The notes under the pieces were generated by a model, which worked only from the letters and a program-made list of their open reading frames with translations, made no database searches and was not told the origin of the DNA. A program made the translations under genes and the position numbers. A DNA stretch of 64,000 bases, taken from assembly GCA_963662155.1 (NCBI GenBank), contig OY759267.1:38798278-38862277 (forward strand), given 5' to 3'. The DNA comes from Lamellibrachia columna. Taxonomy: Eukaryota > Annelida > Polychaeta > Sabellida > Siboglinidae. Of the stretch, positions 12,814-25,386 are shown piece by piece (positions within the stretch are counted from its first letter, which is position 1; each line of letters starts with the position of its first letter).

Positions 12814-15800
12814 TCAGTCGTCTGTGTCACCAAATTGGTGTTTGTCTGGCTGACAACACCAGCTGAGCAGAATGATGCTGAGGATGACAGTCACGGCGAC
12901 CAGTGTCATGTAGACGTAGTTACCATGGCGATGGATGCTGAAGCCCACGTACCTGTAACACGAACATGGGGAACACTGAACACATGTGTTATGCTAACAA
13001 TGTGAAAAAACCTGCACAGAAACCTGCCTTCATCAAGTTGCTTTTCCTTGGTAGCCTTAGATGTATCATAAACCACAGCACACGGCACAGTTTCAACATT
13101 TTAGAAATGTACATACTTTACTGTTCATGGGTGTGTCCTTAGTGTCCTTAGTGTCCCTAGTGTCCTTTGTATAGTAGTGAAATTTTTTATGCCCAAGCTG
13201 TACAGTACGTTTTTCTGAGTAAAACATAATGAAATTTTCATGCCAGACCCCCCCGTTTCCATGGCAACAAACAAACTGGCTGCCGTATGAAGGAAATATA
13301 GCCCCTCTAAAAAATTACAACACTTAAAAAGTAATAGATACTTTATTATAATACTTTCACAGTCAACATTGGCTTAGTTAACTCTAGAACTCCTCTAAAA
13401 ACTGTTTAACATTGGGATAATTTTTTTCTTCTGAATTTTCAAAGTTATGATATTCTAAATGTAACATTTGTCGACACATTTTGATTTACTACCCCCAAGA
13501 TATTGCACAAAACTGATTGAATGATGGCACTGATGTCGTTGTTATAAGTGAACTTTCTTGATAGTAAAAATACAATGCTATTGGAATATGGAGGAAACAC
13601 ATTTTGAGTATTTTTTTTTACAAAAAACATCATTCTGGCTGCTATATCTCCCTTTAATATTAAAATTGACAAGAATGATTGAAATTTGTACTTTTTACCA
13701 TGGATGTCATTGTGCAGTGAACTAGAGTCTACTGTGGAACATTAAATAAAATAATAACCACATTATAAACAGTGTTTGTTAAAATTGCATGGAAATCTAA
13801 TTAAAGTGGTGTTACTTATATTTGATAAATAACACCACTATATTTAAACAATACTAAAGTAACAAATATTTAAACAGGTATCATATAGACAAACTATATA
13901 TAAAGAATAAATGAAAAAATATTTGTTTGCACTTATTACAACAAGAGATTCAAATGGAAGCACTCACGATAATTGTAATAAGACAGGGATTATGGTGATT
14001 GTTTTGAGAAAATAACTATTCTGATAAAATTATAATGATTACGTCCAACAGCAACATATATAACAAAGTCCATTGTTATTACTTAAGTGAAATCTTTCAA
14101 AACTAAATACATAATATAAATTACACATGATATACGCATAACAGAAACAGCGTTAAGTAGTTTTTTCATAGCAAAGAGAGAGGCAAAACGTAAGTTTTTA
14201 TATAGCATGGTATCCAGTCCTTAAGGTAGCTGGGATGGCTATTGTATACTTGTCTTGAATTGAGTAGTTTCAGTAGAAGTTTTTAAGATAAATTAACCAT
14301 TTCTTCACAGATTGTTGCTGAAATATGCATGTACTACATACTATTCCAGATATAATTTTTTTTAGTTTTTCATTTATTTGGTTATGTTACAAGATTTTTT
14401 TAACATTTTTGAAAATGTGAAAAAATAGCCACAAAATGCGAATTATATTGTTTTGAGAAAATCCCCAAAGAAATAAATGATAATATACATAGTAGTAAAA
14501 ATAGCCCCAAAATGCGAAATTATTTCGAATTAAGCAAGTTGAATGACAGCTCAAAGTGGCAGTGTATTTCACCAATTGTAATTCAATATCGTATTATGTT
14601 GCCTACATGTAAGAGGCATTCTTACGCCAAATTGCAATGTTGTAAGTATTGTAGTTTTTCTAAAATAAGAAATTAAGCATCATTTCCTGGTTATTAATGA
14701 AACGCAATCTCAACAAATGTTTGTTTTTGTGTCGAAATTAAAAATTTTTCACTGGCGTTTAACGTATTGTTGACAAAACATGGCCATTTGTAATATTGAC
14801 ATGTCCCCTTAATTTGCCGCCGCAATCCTGCGGGGTCACCAGGTCACATATACATTGCCATTTCCAATAATATCAAAGGCACAATAAACTACGTTAGCAC
14901 TGATATTTGCTGGTTTAAGGACATGATTTAGTTAGACAGATATAATACTGATGTGTACTGGAATCACAGTAACCAGACGATATGTTCCACTTTCATGGCG
15001 AACGAATATAGCTGGTTCGAACATCGTAGCAACATGTTAGCAACACATTACAGCCTGACCACAGCCTGGGGTCTACGGCTACATCTGGAAATAGTCTGTC
15101 TATATTTCTTTTTGAAACTTTCATGACTATGAAAATCATTTCTCTTACAGAACATTATTCACACCAATTTTGAACAAGACTGATCATTTGTATTTTGTAT
15201 TAACAGTCGGAGAACAATGAGTTGTCTGCGTAGTAATGCGGTACAACGCTACCGTGAAAGGCATTCCCGGCGTTGTGAATATATTTTCGGTGTCGCAAAG
15301 CTTCTCTGCCATTCGATTTTTTTTAACATTTCCTTTCTCAGACATTATATTTATTTTTTATAGATTATTATTATAATAGATTATTTGTAAAAAAAAATGT
15401 CGCGTGAGAATGTCATCGGGACATTAATAAAACAATAAACCACTTTTTTTAAATGTGGTGGTGGATCCCTAAACTGAAAAAAAATAAAAACCATTCATAT
15501 GCTAAATTTCAGCATCATAAATGTTGTAAATAAAAATTTATTAGGTAACGTTTCCTGATTGTTTGTGATAACAGAAATGTCAATAGATACTCGTATTAAT
15601 GCTTGAAATGTGACAATTTTCACTGGCGTTTTACATATTGTTGACAAAACATAATGGCCATTTCTAATATTGACATGTCTCCACAATGGCCCTTGAACCT
15701 GTATTTGTAATGTGTTGTCGTCTACGATATCAGGTTATGCCAGTTGACAAACACGTGGCAGAGCATGTTTACGATCGTTTTGATTGGCCCGTTATCCAGC

Positions 15801-18800
15801 GGTGTGACCAGTTCGGGTTCATAGGCCATTTCCATCATAGATTCAAAGGCACAACAAATTATGTTAGCACTGCTATTTGCTGGTTTAAGGACATCATTTA
15901 GTTAGATATAATACTGATGTGTACTGGAATCACAGTTATCAGACGTTATGTTCCACGTTCGTGGTGAACGAATATAGCTGGTTCGTAGCTCGACACACAT
16001 GCGGTTGCTACTATGGAAACATCGTCAACATTTCTAAGAAGTCAGACTGTTTTTTTAAAGGATGGATTGGTGAAATATGATGTTAGTGTCAGGTGATTAT
16101 TTGTGGTGTCGATGTTCAGTTAAATATTTCCTAGCTTTGAGGAAAAAATATTATAAAGAAAAAATTTAAAAAAATCAACTGACATGATAGCTACCCCAGC
16201 TACCTTAAGACCACTCGGTGTCTATAGCCAGGTATTCCCTGAATGAACTGAGCCAATGTGGATGGAATAAAATTGCTCAACCTATGAAATGGCTGCAAAA
16301 AGATTCTAACCCCGGTTCTCTCTCGACTGAGAGCCTGATATTCTAACTGCTATACTACAGTACTTCACAAGTTAACTACTATGTCACTGCAACATACAAG
16401 TACGTACCCCTCTGGGCACGCAACGAGTACATCAGTCCATCCATCCCCATTAAAGTCTCCGAGGACTGGCTTAGTGAGTGGATGACAGGGAAGGGAATGA
16501 CTTGCCAATATGTAGCCATCCCGTAAATCAACGACTGCCATATGATCCCAGCCTGACACCAAGCCAGCAGACTGTGAACAAACAACAGAGGTATCAGCAC
16601 GATACACTAGAAATCGATATTTGTATGATCGCACTTTCGCGTCACTGCCTCACTGCAAGTAGCGGGGACAGTTTCGCTTGTGCCGCTTCCGGGATGTTCT
16701 GATTTAGGTTCTTCCATTGATTTCAGTCGTGTGATCTCAGGCAGTCTAGATCTCGCTGGCTTCGAAAATGATTGCTTGCCATCTACAATGCAACTTCTCA
16801 CTTAAAACTGTTTCCTCGACTGATTTAGCCTATCGCAAATCTGTTTCACTGGTGTCCATATATGTAGTGTGTGAATAGTCTATGTAACATCTGCAGTCGA
16901 TTTAATAAAAAATGCCCATTTTTGTTCAAATCATCGAAAGAATTTACTTTAGTCATTTGATATGGTAAGGATCAAAAGAGTGGATATCTAAAATGACTGT
17001 GTGGGTCAATGCTGATCATGGGCATGACCTCCATCCTCTCAACGATCACCTGACAAAGTTAAGAAATATCACCAAGAAAGAAAATCATGATTTTTCAGCA
17101 TTCCGATTTCGACTTCATTAACTAATTTAATAGTTTGTCTGATAATTTCACAAAAACTACATAAAAAAGTTGCACATACGAGCTAGCATGTTGGAGTGGA
17201 TACTAGGTAGGTTTAGTTTTTCACAAAATTAATTTTTAATGAGACTAGCAAAAAATCGAACTGACTAAGCACATTTAATGGATGAGACAGTACTAATGTT
17301 TGAGCTGACTTCATTGACACTGTCATTCTGAGTGCTTTCATTCAGGAATCAACATATAAAAGCATTAAAAGTTTACGCTCTGCCAGATACCCACATTTTG
17401 ATGGTTTATACACCACGATAAATGCAGCTATGGTTTCTTGACAGCTTGATTAAAAAATTATCTGAATCTTAGCTTAGGGCTAACATTTGGAGCTCCAAAT
17501 AAAATTTGAGACACTGATAATATGGACCTATGTGCCAAATGTTGTAGTCAAACCAACACAGTGCTGCGTACATACAGACATATAAAGCAATTGTGATACT
17601 CATCCTAGCATTTCCAGTTACTGAATAATCCAATCCATTAAACAGCTAGGTTCTGGTTAAAAAAGTATCTTTACTAACTGTGAATTCAACAGAAAGTTGT
17701 CATTGACACCAGAACATGGACACTGAAACTACGTACCTGTTCAGTGGTGTGGGTCTCAGGTGAGAATGCAAGTAAGCTTGGTTTGAAGGAGTTGATGTAC
17801 ACGTCACCCGCATCGCTGAACTTGAAGCCGTAGGTGGCTCCTGTAGGTCGCCTTAACACCGATGTCCACTCAGCCAGCACTGTTGTCTGTGAAAGACAAC
17901 TATCATTCAGTAATCCGGTAACATAATTTTTGAGTAATTTTATTCATGTTAGTCAACAATATTTAAAAAAACTTTATTTTTATTCTGTGTCACTACAGTT
18001 AACACAAGACTATGAAACCCACATGTATACACGTATTCTATGAAGTCTGAGAATAAAGCATCGAATTGAATTGAATTAAATCAGTTGCAATTAGGGTCAG
18101 TGATAATGACAATAACTGAAAGTGAAGACTTCCAAGACTGTGATGAGACCGTTGATGAAGACATCGGAAGAGGGCTAGGAGTTATGAGTGCAGTGGAGAA
18201 AGTGTGTGAGGCAAGGCTGAGTTATGAGTGCAGTGGAGAAAGTGTGTGAGGCAAGGCTGAGTTATGAGTGCAGTGGAGAAAGTGTGAGGCAAGGCTGAGT
18301 TATGAGTGCAGCGGAGAAAGTGTGTGAGGCAAGGCTGAGTTACGAGTGCAGTGGAGAAAGTGTGTGAGGCAAGGCTGAGTTACGAGTGCAGTGGAGAAAG
18401 TGTGTGAGGCAAGGCTGAGTTACGAGTGCAGTGGAGAAAGTGTGTGAGGCAAGGCTGAGTTACGAGTGCAGCGGAGAAAGTGTGTGAGGCAAGGCTGAGT
18501 TACGAGTGCAGCGGAGAAAGTGTGTGAGGCAAGGCTGAGTTACGAGTGCAGTGGAGAAAGTGTGTGAGGCAAGGCTGAGTTATGAGTGCAGTGGAGAAAG
18601 TGTATGAGGCAAGGCTGAGTTATGAGTGCAGTGGAGAAAGTGTGTGAGGCAAGGCTGAGTTATGAGTGCAGTGGAGAAATTGTGTGAGGCAAGGCTGAGT
18701 TATGAGTGCAGTGGAGAAAGTGTATGAGGCAAGGCTGAGTTATGAGTGCAGTGGAGAAAGTGTGTGAGGCAAGGCTGAGTTATGAGTGCAGTGGAGAAAA

Positions 18801-21800
18801 TGTGTGAGGCAAGGCTAAGTTACGAGGAATGGAGAAGAAAGCAGAGTGAAGATGGCATTGAACAGTTTAAAAGATGAAGTACAACAAATCCTGAAATCAT
18901 AATTTACCAGGTAACATTTGTATACTGCAAAAAAATTAAGTATTCATTTAATAATACCACATCCACACAGATGTTTTCCGGGGTGACCCAATAAACTTCA
19001 GTCTCGTTTTTTGGGAAAGCTTCCAACTTTTGAGACCACCAGATTACAGCTGTATCCAGCAATAAGGAAGGTAGTTGTTCAATAGTAAGAAACAACTAAC
19101 AGCGATGCTCTATTTCCACTGAGACCAGGGCAAATACCTGCCAGTTGAACTGTCCTTCTGGTCCATATGATGTTACATAGCCAGTTCTCGTGACAAAGAT
19201 GCTGTCATAGCCTTCTCTCTCACTGGAAAATCTCTTTCCTAACAGATGACTGAGTATGCCTGAAGGTTGGGCGATCCTGTGCATAGAGACTGTTAGTCAG
19301 AACTGCATGATTGTACTAAGATGACATGCATTGACACTAATTAAACATGGACTGTAATTAGATACAAACATTGCATCATGTTTTGATACAGGGCATGAGA
19401 TTAATTCACTTAATGACGCCATTATGTTTATTCAAGGGTTACAAAAACAAAAGTGGGATTCAATGATATCAAAAGGCCAATGTTTATACCAATACAACAA
19501 TGACATTTTATAAATGTAAATACTTTTTACTAAAATACCTCTTTACAATAACAGGTGAAACGTCCACTGCTATGTCTTCAGCAATGGGCAGATGCGACAG
19601 GAACGACATAGAACCCCACCAGGTGGCGTCCTCACACAGCGGCTCCACAAACAGCGCCCTCTGATGTGGGTAAACACTCGATACATATGCGAGACACCTG
19701 TCATTGGTGAACTCCATATCCACCTGGTCCAGAGTGCCGTCCATGTCTACATCACCATACACTGTATGTCCCCTTTCCAATTTCACCAGTGTTGCAGGGT
19801 TGCCATTATGTAGATGCAGCACCTACAGACAAACACAAAATGTGTTTAGTTCTGGCAATCCGACCAGTGTTATATTACAGCCGAATTTTTTTTCTCAACA
19901 TGTTATTGCACTGCAAGAATCAGCCATTTAAACACATGTGCGAAGCAGATTTTTGAATGATTTTGTAGGGGAGGGTTGGGACTAGCCCTTCATGATTTAA
20001 AAGTTAACCCCAATCTTGAAGCAGTGGCCAACCAGTGGCTGACAGCAGGTGATCTAGGTCACAGAATTAAAAAATTAAGAATCACAGCATGCATATTTAC
20101 CTCGATCCCTTTATTATTATGTGTGATGACAGTGTTGGGTTTTGGTGTGCCTTCCCCTCGGCTGTCACCGGGCTTACCTCCATCCCTTTATTATTATGTG
20201 TGATGACAGTGTTGGGTTTTGGTGTGCCTTCCCCATGACTGTTACTGGGCTTACCTCCATCCATTTATTATTATGGGTGATGACAGTGTTGGGTTTTGGT
20301 GTGCCTTCCCCATGACTGTCACTGGGCTTACCTCGATCCCTTTATTATTATGTGTGATGACAGTGTTGGGTTTTGGTGTGCCTTCCCCACGACTGTCACT
20401 GGGCTTACCTCCATCCCTTTATTATTATGGGTGATGACAGTGTTGGGTTTTGGTGTGCCTTCCCCTTGACTGTCACCGGGCTTACCTCCATCCCTTTATT
20501 ATTATGGGTGATGATAGTGTTGGGTTTTGGTGTGCCTTCCCCACGACTGTCACTGGGCTTACCTCGATCCCTTTATTATTATGTGTGATGACAGTGTTGG
20601 GTTTTGGTGTGCCTTCCCCATGACTGTCACTGGGCTTACCTCGATCCCTTTATTATTATGTGTGATGATAGTGTTGGGTTTTGGTGTGCCTTCCCCACGA
20701 CTGTCACTGGGCTTACCTCCATCCCTTTATTATTATGGGTGATGACAGTGTTGGGTTTTGGTGTGCCTTCCCCTTGACTGTCACTGGGCTTACCTCGATC
20801 CCTTTATTATTATGTGTGATGACAGTGTTGGGTTTTGGTGTGCCTTCCCCATGACTGTCACTGGGCTTACCTCGATCCCTTTATTATTATGGGTGATGAC
20901 AGTGTTTGGTTTTGGTGTGCCTTCCCCATGACTGTCACTGGGCTTACCTCGATCCCTTTATTATTATGGGTGATGATAGTGTTGGGTTTTGGTGTGCCTT
21001 CCCCTCGGCTGTCACTGGGCTTACCTCGATCCCTTTATTATTATGGGTGATGATAGTGTTGGGTTTTGGTGTGCCTTCCCCATGACTGTCACTGGGCTTA
21101 CCTCAATCCCTTTATTATAATGGGTGATGACAGTGTTGGGTTTTGGTGTGCCTTCCCCTCGACTGTCACCGGGCTTACCTCGATCCCTTTATTATTATGG
21201 GTGATGATAGTGTTGGGTTTTGGTGTGCCTTCCCCATGACTGTCACTGGGCTTACCTCGATCCCTTTATTATTATGGGTGATGATAGTGTTGGGTTTTGG
21301 TGTGCCTTCCCCATGACTGTCACTGGGCTTACCTCGATCCCTTTATTATTATGGGTGATGACAATGTTGGGTTTTGATGTGCCTTCCCCATGACTGTCAC
21401 TGGGCTTACCTCCATCCCTTTATTATTATGGGTGATGACAGTGTTGGGTTTTGGTGTGCCTTCCCCATGACTGTCACTGGGCTTACCTCCATCCCTTTAT
21501 TATTATGGGTGATGACAGTGTTGGGTTTTGGTGTGCCTTCCCCATGACTGTCATCGGGCTTACCTCGATCCCTTTATTATTATGGGTGATGACAATGTTG
21601 GGTTTTGGTGTGCCTTCCCCATGACTGTCACTGGGCTTACCTCCATCCCTTTATTATTATGGGTGATGACAGTGTTGGGTTTTGGTGTGCCTTCTCCTCA
21701 GCTGTCACCGGGCTTACCTCCATCCCTTTATTATTATGTATGACGACAGTGTTGGGTTTTGGTGTGCCTTCCCCTCGGTTGTCACTGGGCCTCCCCCAGC

Positions 21801-24800
21801 CACTCAACTGATGACTGTCAATTCCAAAAATGTCTGACAAGATAGTGACACTCTCCTTGCCATTGTCCGACTGGGTCACGGGGTCCAGCTTGTGAAGTTG
21901 CGACAGCTGAATGCGTGTGTCAGTCAGACTGTTCCAACTGTGTGGCTGCAAGGAAGACAATGACCTGAAGTGGTAACCACAGCCCCCTGGGGACAGGGGA
22001 GAGCCCTAAGCCCACTGTCAGGGTTCGTAGGGATTTGCCGACTTCAAATATAAGGACCTCATAAGGACTTCTAAGGACCTTTTTTTCTTTCCTTTTCACA
22101 GCATACTAGGAAAAAAATTAGTACTCAGGCGTGAAGAAATGGTGCATCCCCCATCGAGAATCTGACTGATGCCGTTTAAATTTTTTCTTGTGTCCTACTG
22201 CCTACTCAATCATAGCTCTGCCTGCCTGATCATAGCCCTGCCTGTCTGACGATAGCCTTATCAGGCTGATCACAGCCCTGCCTGTCTGACGATAGCCTTA
22301 TCAGGCTGATCATAACCCTGACTGTCTGATCATTGCCCTATCTGCCTGATAAAATATCTGCCAGCTAGTTACAAGCCATGTAAGCTTAATTTCAATCCTG
22401 TATGACTTTTATCCATTTTGCAGACAGTATTTCTGAAGTCTGTATTCGGCCTTCCTGCCACCAGAGCTCTTACCATGAGATTGAGCAAGTTGTTGCCAAA
22501 CTTAGACCAGTGGACTTCTCCAGCATGCACATCTCGTCCATGAATTGCCAACTTCCAGTGATGATACTGCTTCAACTGCAATTAAAATATACATCATGCA
22601 ATCCAAATCTTGACATTTTTCAAATATTCTCCATAAGTTAATTTTTTTTTTATAAAACCACCAAAGTACATGTAATATTTGTGCAGTAACTGGAGGATTT
22701 GATATTAAGACAGGGAATTGGTATTACTGAGAGCATGTGTTATTAACCATATAAATGATATAACGTGTCCAAATGTTGCGTTTTCTAGTGGACTGCAATA
22801 CCAGTATCACCAGTGCAATAGTCACATCACGGCGTTTCTTAATTATGTATACAATGTGACCTAATTATTTATTACATGGTGCATATGTGCTGAGTATGAA
22901 AGTGAAATGTTGGGATTTATGATGCTAAACTGAAACAGTGAAAGCAGTGAGCAATTTTGCAATGTAAACATTTACTTAGCATACAATAACATGTCAACAA
23001 ATAAAACTTAACTTTGTGGAGTTGGAATATCAGAAGGATCAATATTTGTGGTTAATAATTTTATTATGTCATTTATTGGTGCAGTCAACATTTCAAATAT
23101 CACACAAATGCCTAGTTTTAAATGAACAAAAGGAGAAAACAAAACAAACCTCCAACCTGCCCTCGAATTCACCAGGTAAGTGGTGCCACCTGGTGTCTCC
23201 AGTGCTGCCCTCAAGTGCAAAAGTAGAGAAATGAGTGAAGCTGTCCACTTGTTGTCCATCTTTTGACTTCTGGTCAGCTGCCTTGTGAGAATCTTCCAAT
23301 CTAGACCAAAATAAATAATAAAATGAATTAGTTATCACATTGAACAGTGGCTCTGCTCAGTAACAATGGATGGTGTCAGTTTTACTGTATCTTCTTTCAC
23401 GACAGTGAAGTGGCATTACTGGCATACCCTTGTTAACCAGGCACAACCCAGTGGTTCCTCTTAACTAAAGATAGAAATTGACTTGATCACAAAAATAATT
23501 AAAAGGCAGCTGGAACCTGCTAATAAAATGGACAGTCTAATGAAACATTCAAGGATAGATCTGACAGACACGCAGTCATCATAACAATGTAAATATTATC
23601 AAAACATGCAGCCCGTATACACCTACTTCATGTCATCACGCTCCATGTGACCAAAGTTGCCACCAACAATGACCGTGCCGTTGTCACCACTGTGCAAACT
23701 CTGTGGCACAATGAATACTGCGAACGACTTGATGACGTGATGCTCTCTCACGTCACCGACATCCATAAGTTGTCGTCTCCAAAGAAGGCGCAGTTCACTG
23801 TCATAGCACAGCACCTCCCAGTTATCAAGGGCAATCACTATCACCTGTAACAGAAAGTGCATGGCCATCAAAGATGACAGCAAGGTGAGAGAAATTTGGA
23901 CATGCCCAGGAATTAAACAATTTATGACGTTTTTGTCTAAATACTCATGAATGCAACACTGGGAAATTAACATACATTATAATAAAAAATAATTCCCGCT
24001 TCTGGGTAGTTGCTATGTGTACTTATATTGGTATGTGTCTGCTTGAATAATATGAAAAATACTTAAGTTTTGCAAAGGTGGCCTCACGATAGTGACCAGA
24101 CAGGTCTTAGTGACGGTCTCCCTGGCCAATGTATTTGTTGAATTAATTTATTTTTGTGCTTTTCTGCTGTGAATAATTAACTTTAATTATTTGATTTGTA
24201 TTCATTATTATTGTACATAGTTTTTGGGTAAAAATAAATGCATCTCCCTGTCCTTTTGTAGCATTACATTTACAGTGTTAGTGATGTAACGGCAATTCAC
24301 AAACACAGCAATTCACAAACCAAAAATTAACCAGTTAATCAGGACTGAATAATTAAAATCAGAATATTGGGAAACTCATTGAGTTAGCCGTTGGTGCTCC
24401 AGCTAACTCAGATCTTAAATAACCTCAGAATATGTCTGAATGAATCTGAGTGTGCCAAGGAACGTGAGGCTAAGCATGAGCCAAACATTACTCATGGTCA
24501 AGTTAGTACATATTTAATTTACTAATGATCTTTAAGAACTGAACATGGCGCGTGCAGCTTTGGATCAGATCTAAGACTTTTTTCCATGAGAAATTCAATC
24601 CAAAATAACAAAGAAATTTAGTTGAAACACCTTGTAGAGCCATTTATTTATTTGGTGATCAAACTTTATCATGATTTATTGATTAAAGAAGCATATCACT
24701 CAGTGATGCACAGTTGATTTCAACATTGTCGAATTATTGCCTAGGGCGTTGGCCTAGTTTGTTGAATTAAAATTTAAGATCTTTCTTCAAAAATTCCCAT

Positions 24801-25386
24801 TTTTAGGCCTTAAAATGCAAGATTCCATTATAAAATCATTAAAACTCTGCACACCAACAGAAGCTGTATTCATATTTTGGTGTCTGGCTTGTAGCCTAAA
24901 CAAAACATTTTGGGTCACTGGCAACGACAGTTATGAAGCAAGGAGCCAACATACCTCAGTTGGCTGTTCGCTACTCGTAGATTTCCTAGTGTATCCAGTT
25001 GCCATGGCAACAGGTCTGTTAATTCTGCCACCGTCATCACTGGTAACGGGTAACTGGATGTAACTACGAACGACTAAATCTGGTAGAAGAGAGCTAGCTA
25101 CGACCGTCTGATAACCAAGCACCTCCAAATGTAGGCTGTTTGTGATCATTATGATCTCATTCAGTCCATCCGAATCGAGATCGGTAATCACGGGATGTGG
25201 AAGGAGTTCCTCGTGGCGAGGGTACTTTCCGTTTCGGTACAGCTCCAAAGGCACATGCTTCTTCCAGACAGGTGTCAGCACCAGTGCTTGGTGAACGCGT
25301 AGGAGATACACAGACAAGATGCACACAATGGCCAGTACAACGTCCTGCACTGTGACAGTCTGTAGTCGCTGCAGAGTCGTCTCCAT
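12814..25386 (-). CDS. FG-GAP repeat membrane protein, plant NERD1/At3g51050-like, ten exons, complete
   Basis: Exons: 25386-24955, 23844-23627, 23300-23150, 22575-22474, 21945-21718, 19822-19539, 19276-19138, 17886-17737, 16571-16408 and 12952-12814. All introns are GT-AG, all phases agree, and the join codes 668 residues. There is an N-terminal signal-anchor (about 13-38), a beta-propeller-like body, three DxDxDG calcium-type loops (DLDSDG 69-74, DVDMDG 401-406, DFNGDG 607-612) and a C-terminal TM (about 636-654) with a short acidic tail. Blocks such as VIVGG, NLMPHSWN, GYVTSYGPEG and NGDGWTDVLV line up in order with the plant protein, which is about 700 residues. The plant protein is reported in the secretory pathway. 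A similar location is inferred here; no enzyme activity is implied. The start is the first ATG before the TM. Confidence 0.9.
14217..16210. mobile_element. TIR element in intron 9 of the NERD1-like gene, TTAA-flanked
   Basis: TTAAGGTAGCTGGGATGGCT near 14220 is matched by its inverted partner ending at 16210 (AGCTACCCCAGCTACCTTAA). About 24 bp of terminal inverted repeat, both abutting TTAA, bracket 2 kb without coding sequence. TTAA is the target of piggyBac-type transposases, so a non-autonomous piggyBac-like element is the best guess. The interior holds a direct duplication (14690-15030 and 15560-15985). Confidence 0.6.
14690..15985. repeat. Internal direct duplication inside the TIR element
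   Basis: Two segments, about 14690-15030 and 15560-15985, share TTTTCACTGGCGTTT, ATTGTTGACAAAACAT, TTTGCTGGTTTAAGGACAT and GATGTGTACTGGAATCACAG in the same order and orientation. They suggest either tandem duplication within the element or a nested copy. Confidence 0.75.
16818..17100. repeat. Interspersed intronic repeat, copy 2
   Basis: Matches 538-815 over its length in the same orientation. It lies in the intron between exons 8 and 9 of the NERD1-like gene. Confidence 0.8.
18160..18830. repeat. 40-bp minisatellite, about 16 copies
   Basis: The unit GAGGCAAGGCTGAGTTAYGA followed by GTGCAGTGGAGAAAGTGTGT repeats in the intron between exons 7 (19138) and 8 (17886) of the NERD1-like gene. TAT/TAC and GTG/GCG variants are grouped in runs. 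No exon sequence is included. Confidence 0.95.
20097..21790 (-). repeat. 77-bp array of exon 5 end plus 5' splice site (NERD1-like gene), 22 copies
   Basis: The unit is exactly 77 bp: the last 72 nt of exon 5 plus the first 5 nt of the intron (GTAAG). The genuine donor is at 21717. Donor-equivalent positions recur every 77 bp down to 20100, a distance of 1617 bp or exactly 21 periods. Nearly every copy keeps GGAG|GTAAGC, or CGAG|GTAAGC, on the gene strand. Copies differ at a few sites (for example CCTCGG, CCATGA or CCACGA on the plus strand). The 71-residue frames on the plus strand at 231-bp spacing come from the period and are not genes. Confidence 0.97.
22195..22350. repeat. Short tandem repeat of about 50 bp in intron 4
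   Basis: CCCTGCCTGTCTGACGATAG followed by CCTTATCAGGCTGATCA occurs twice, with partial copies on both sides. It lies between exons 4 (22474) and 5 (21945) of the NERD1-like gene. Confidence 0.7.

Noticed and set aside
20219..21811. Serial 71-residue open frames on the plus strand (GLTSIPLLL-type)
   Set aside because: They recur at multiples of 77 bp, are antisense to the exon-end array and vanish outside it.
23008..23338. Overlapping frames near 23.1 kb as separate genes
   Set aside because: They are alternative frames of exon 3 of the NERD1-like gene and its intron edges.
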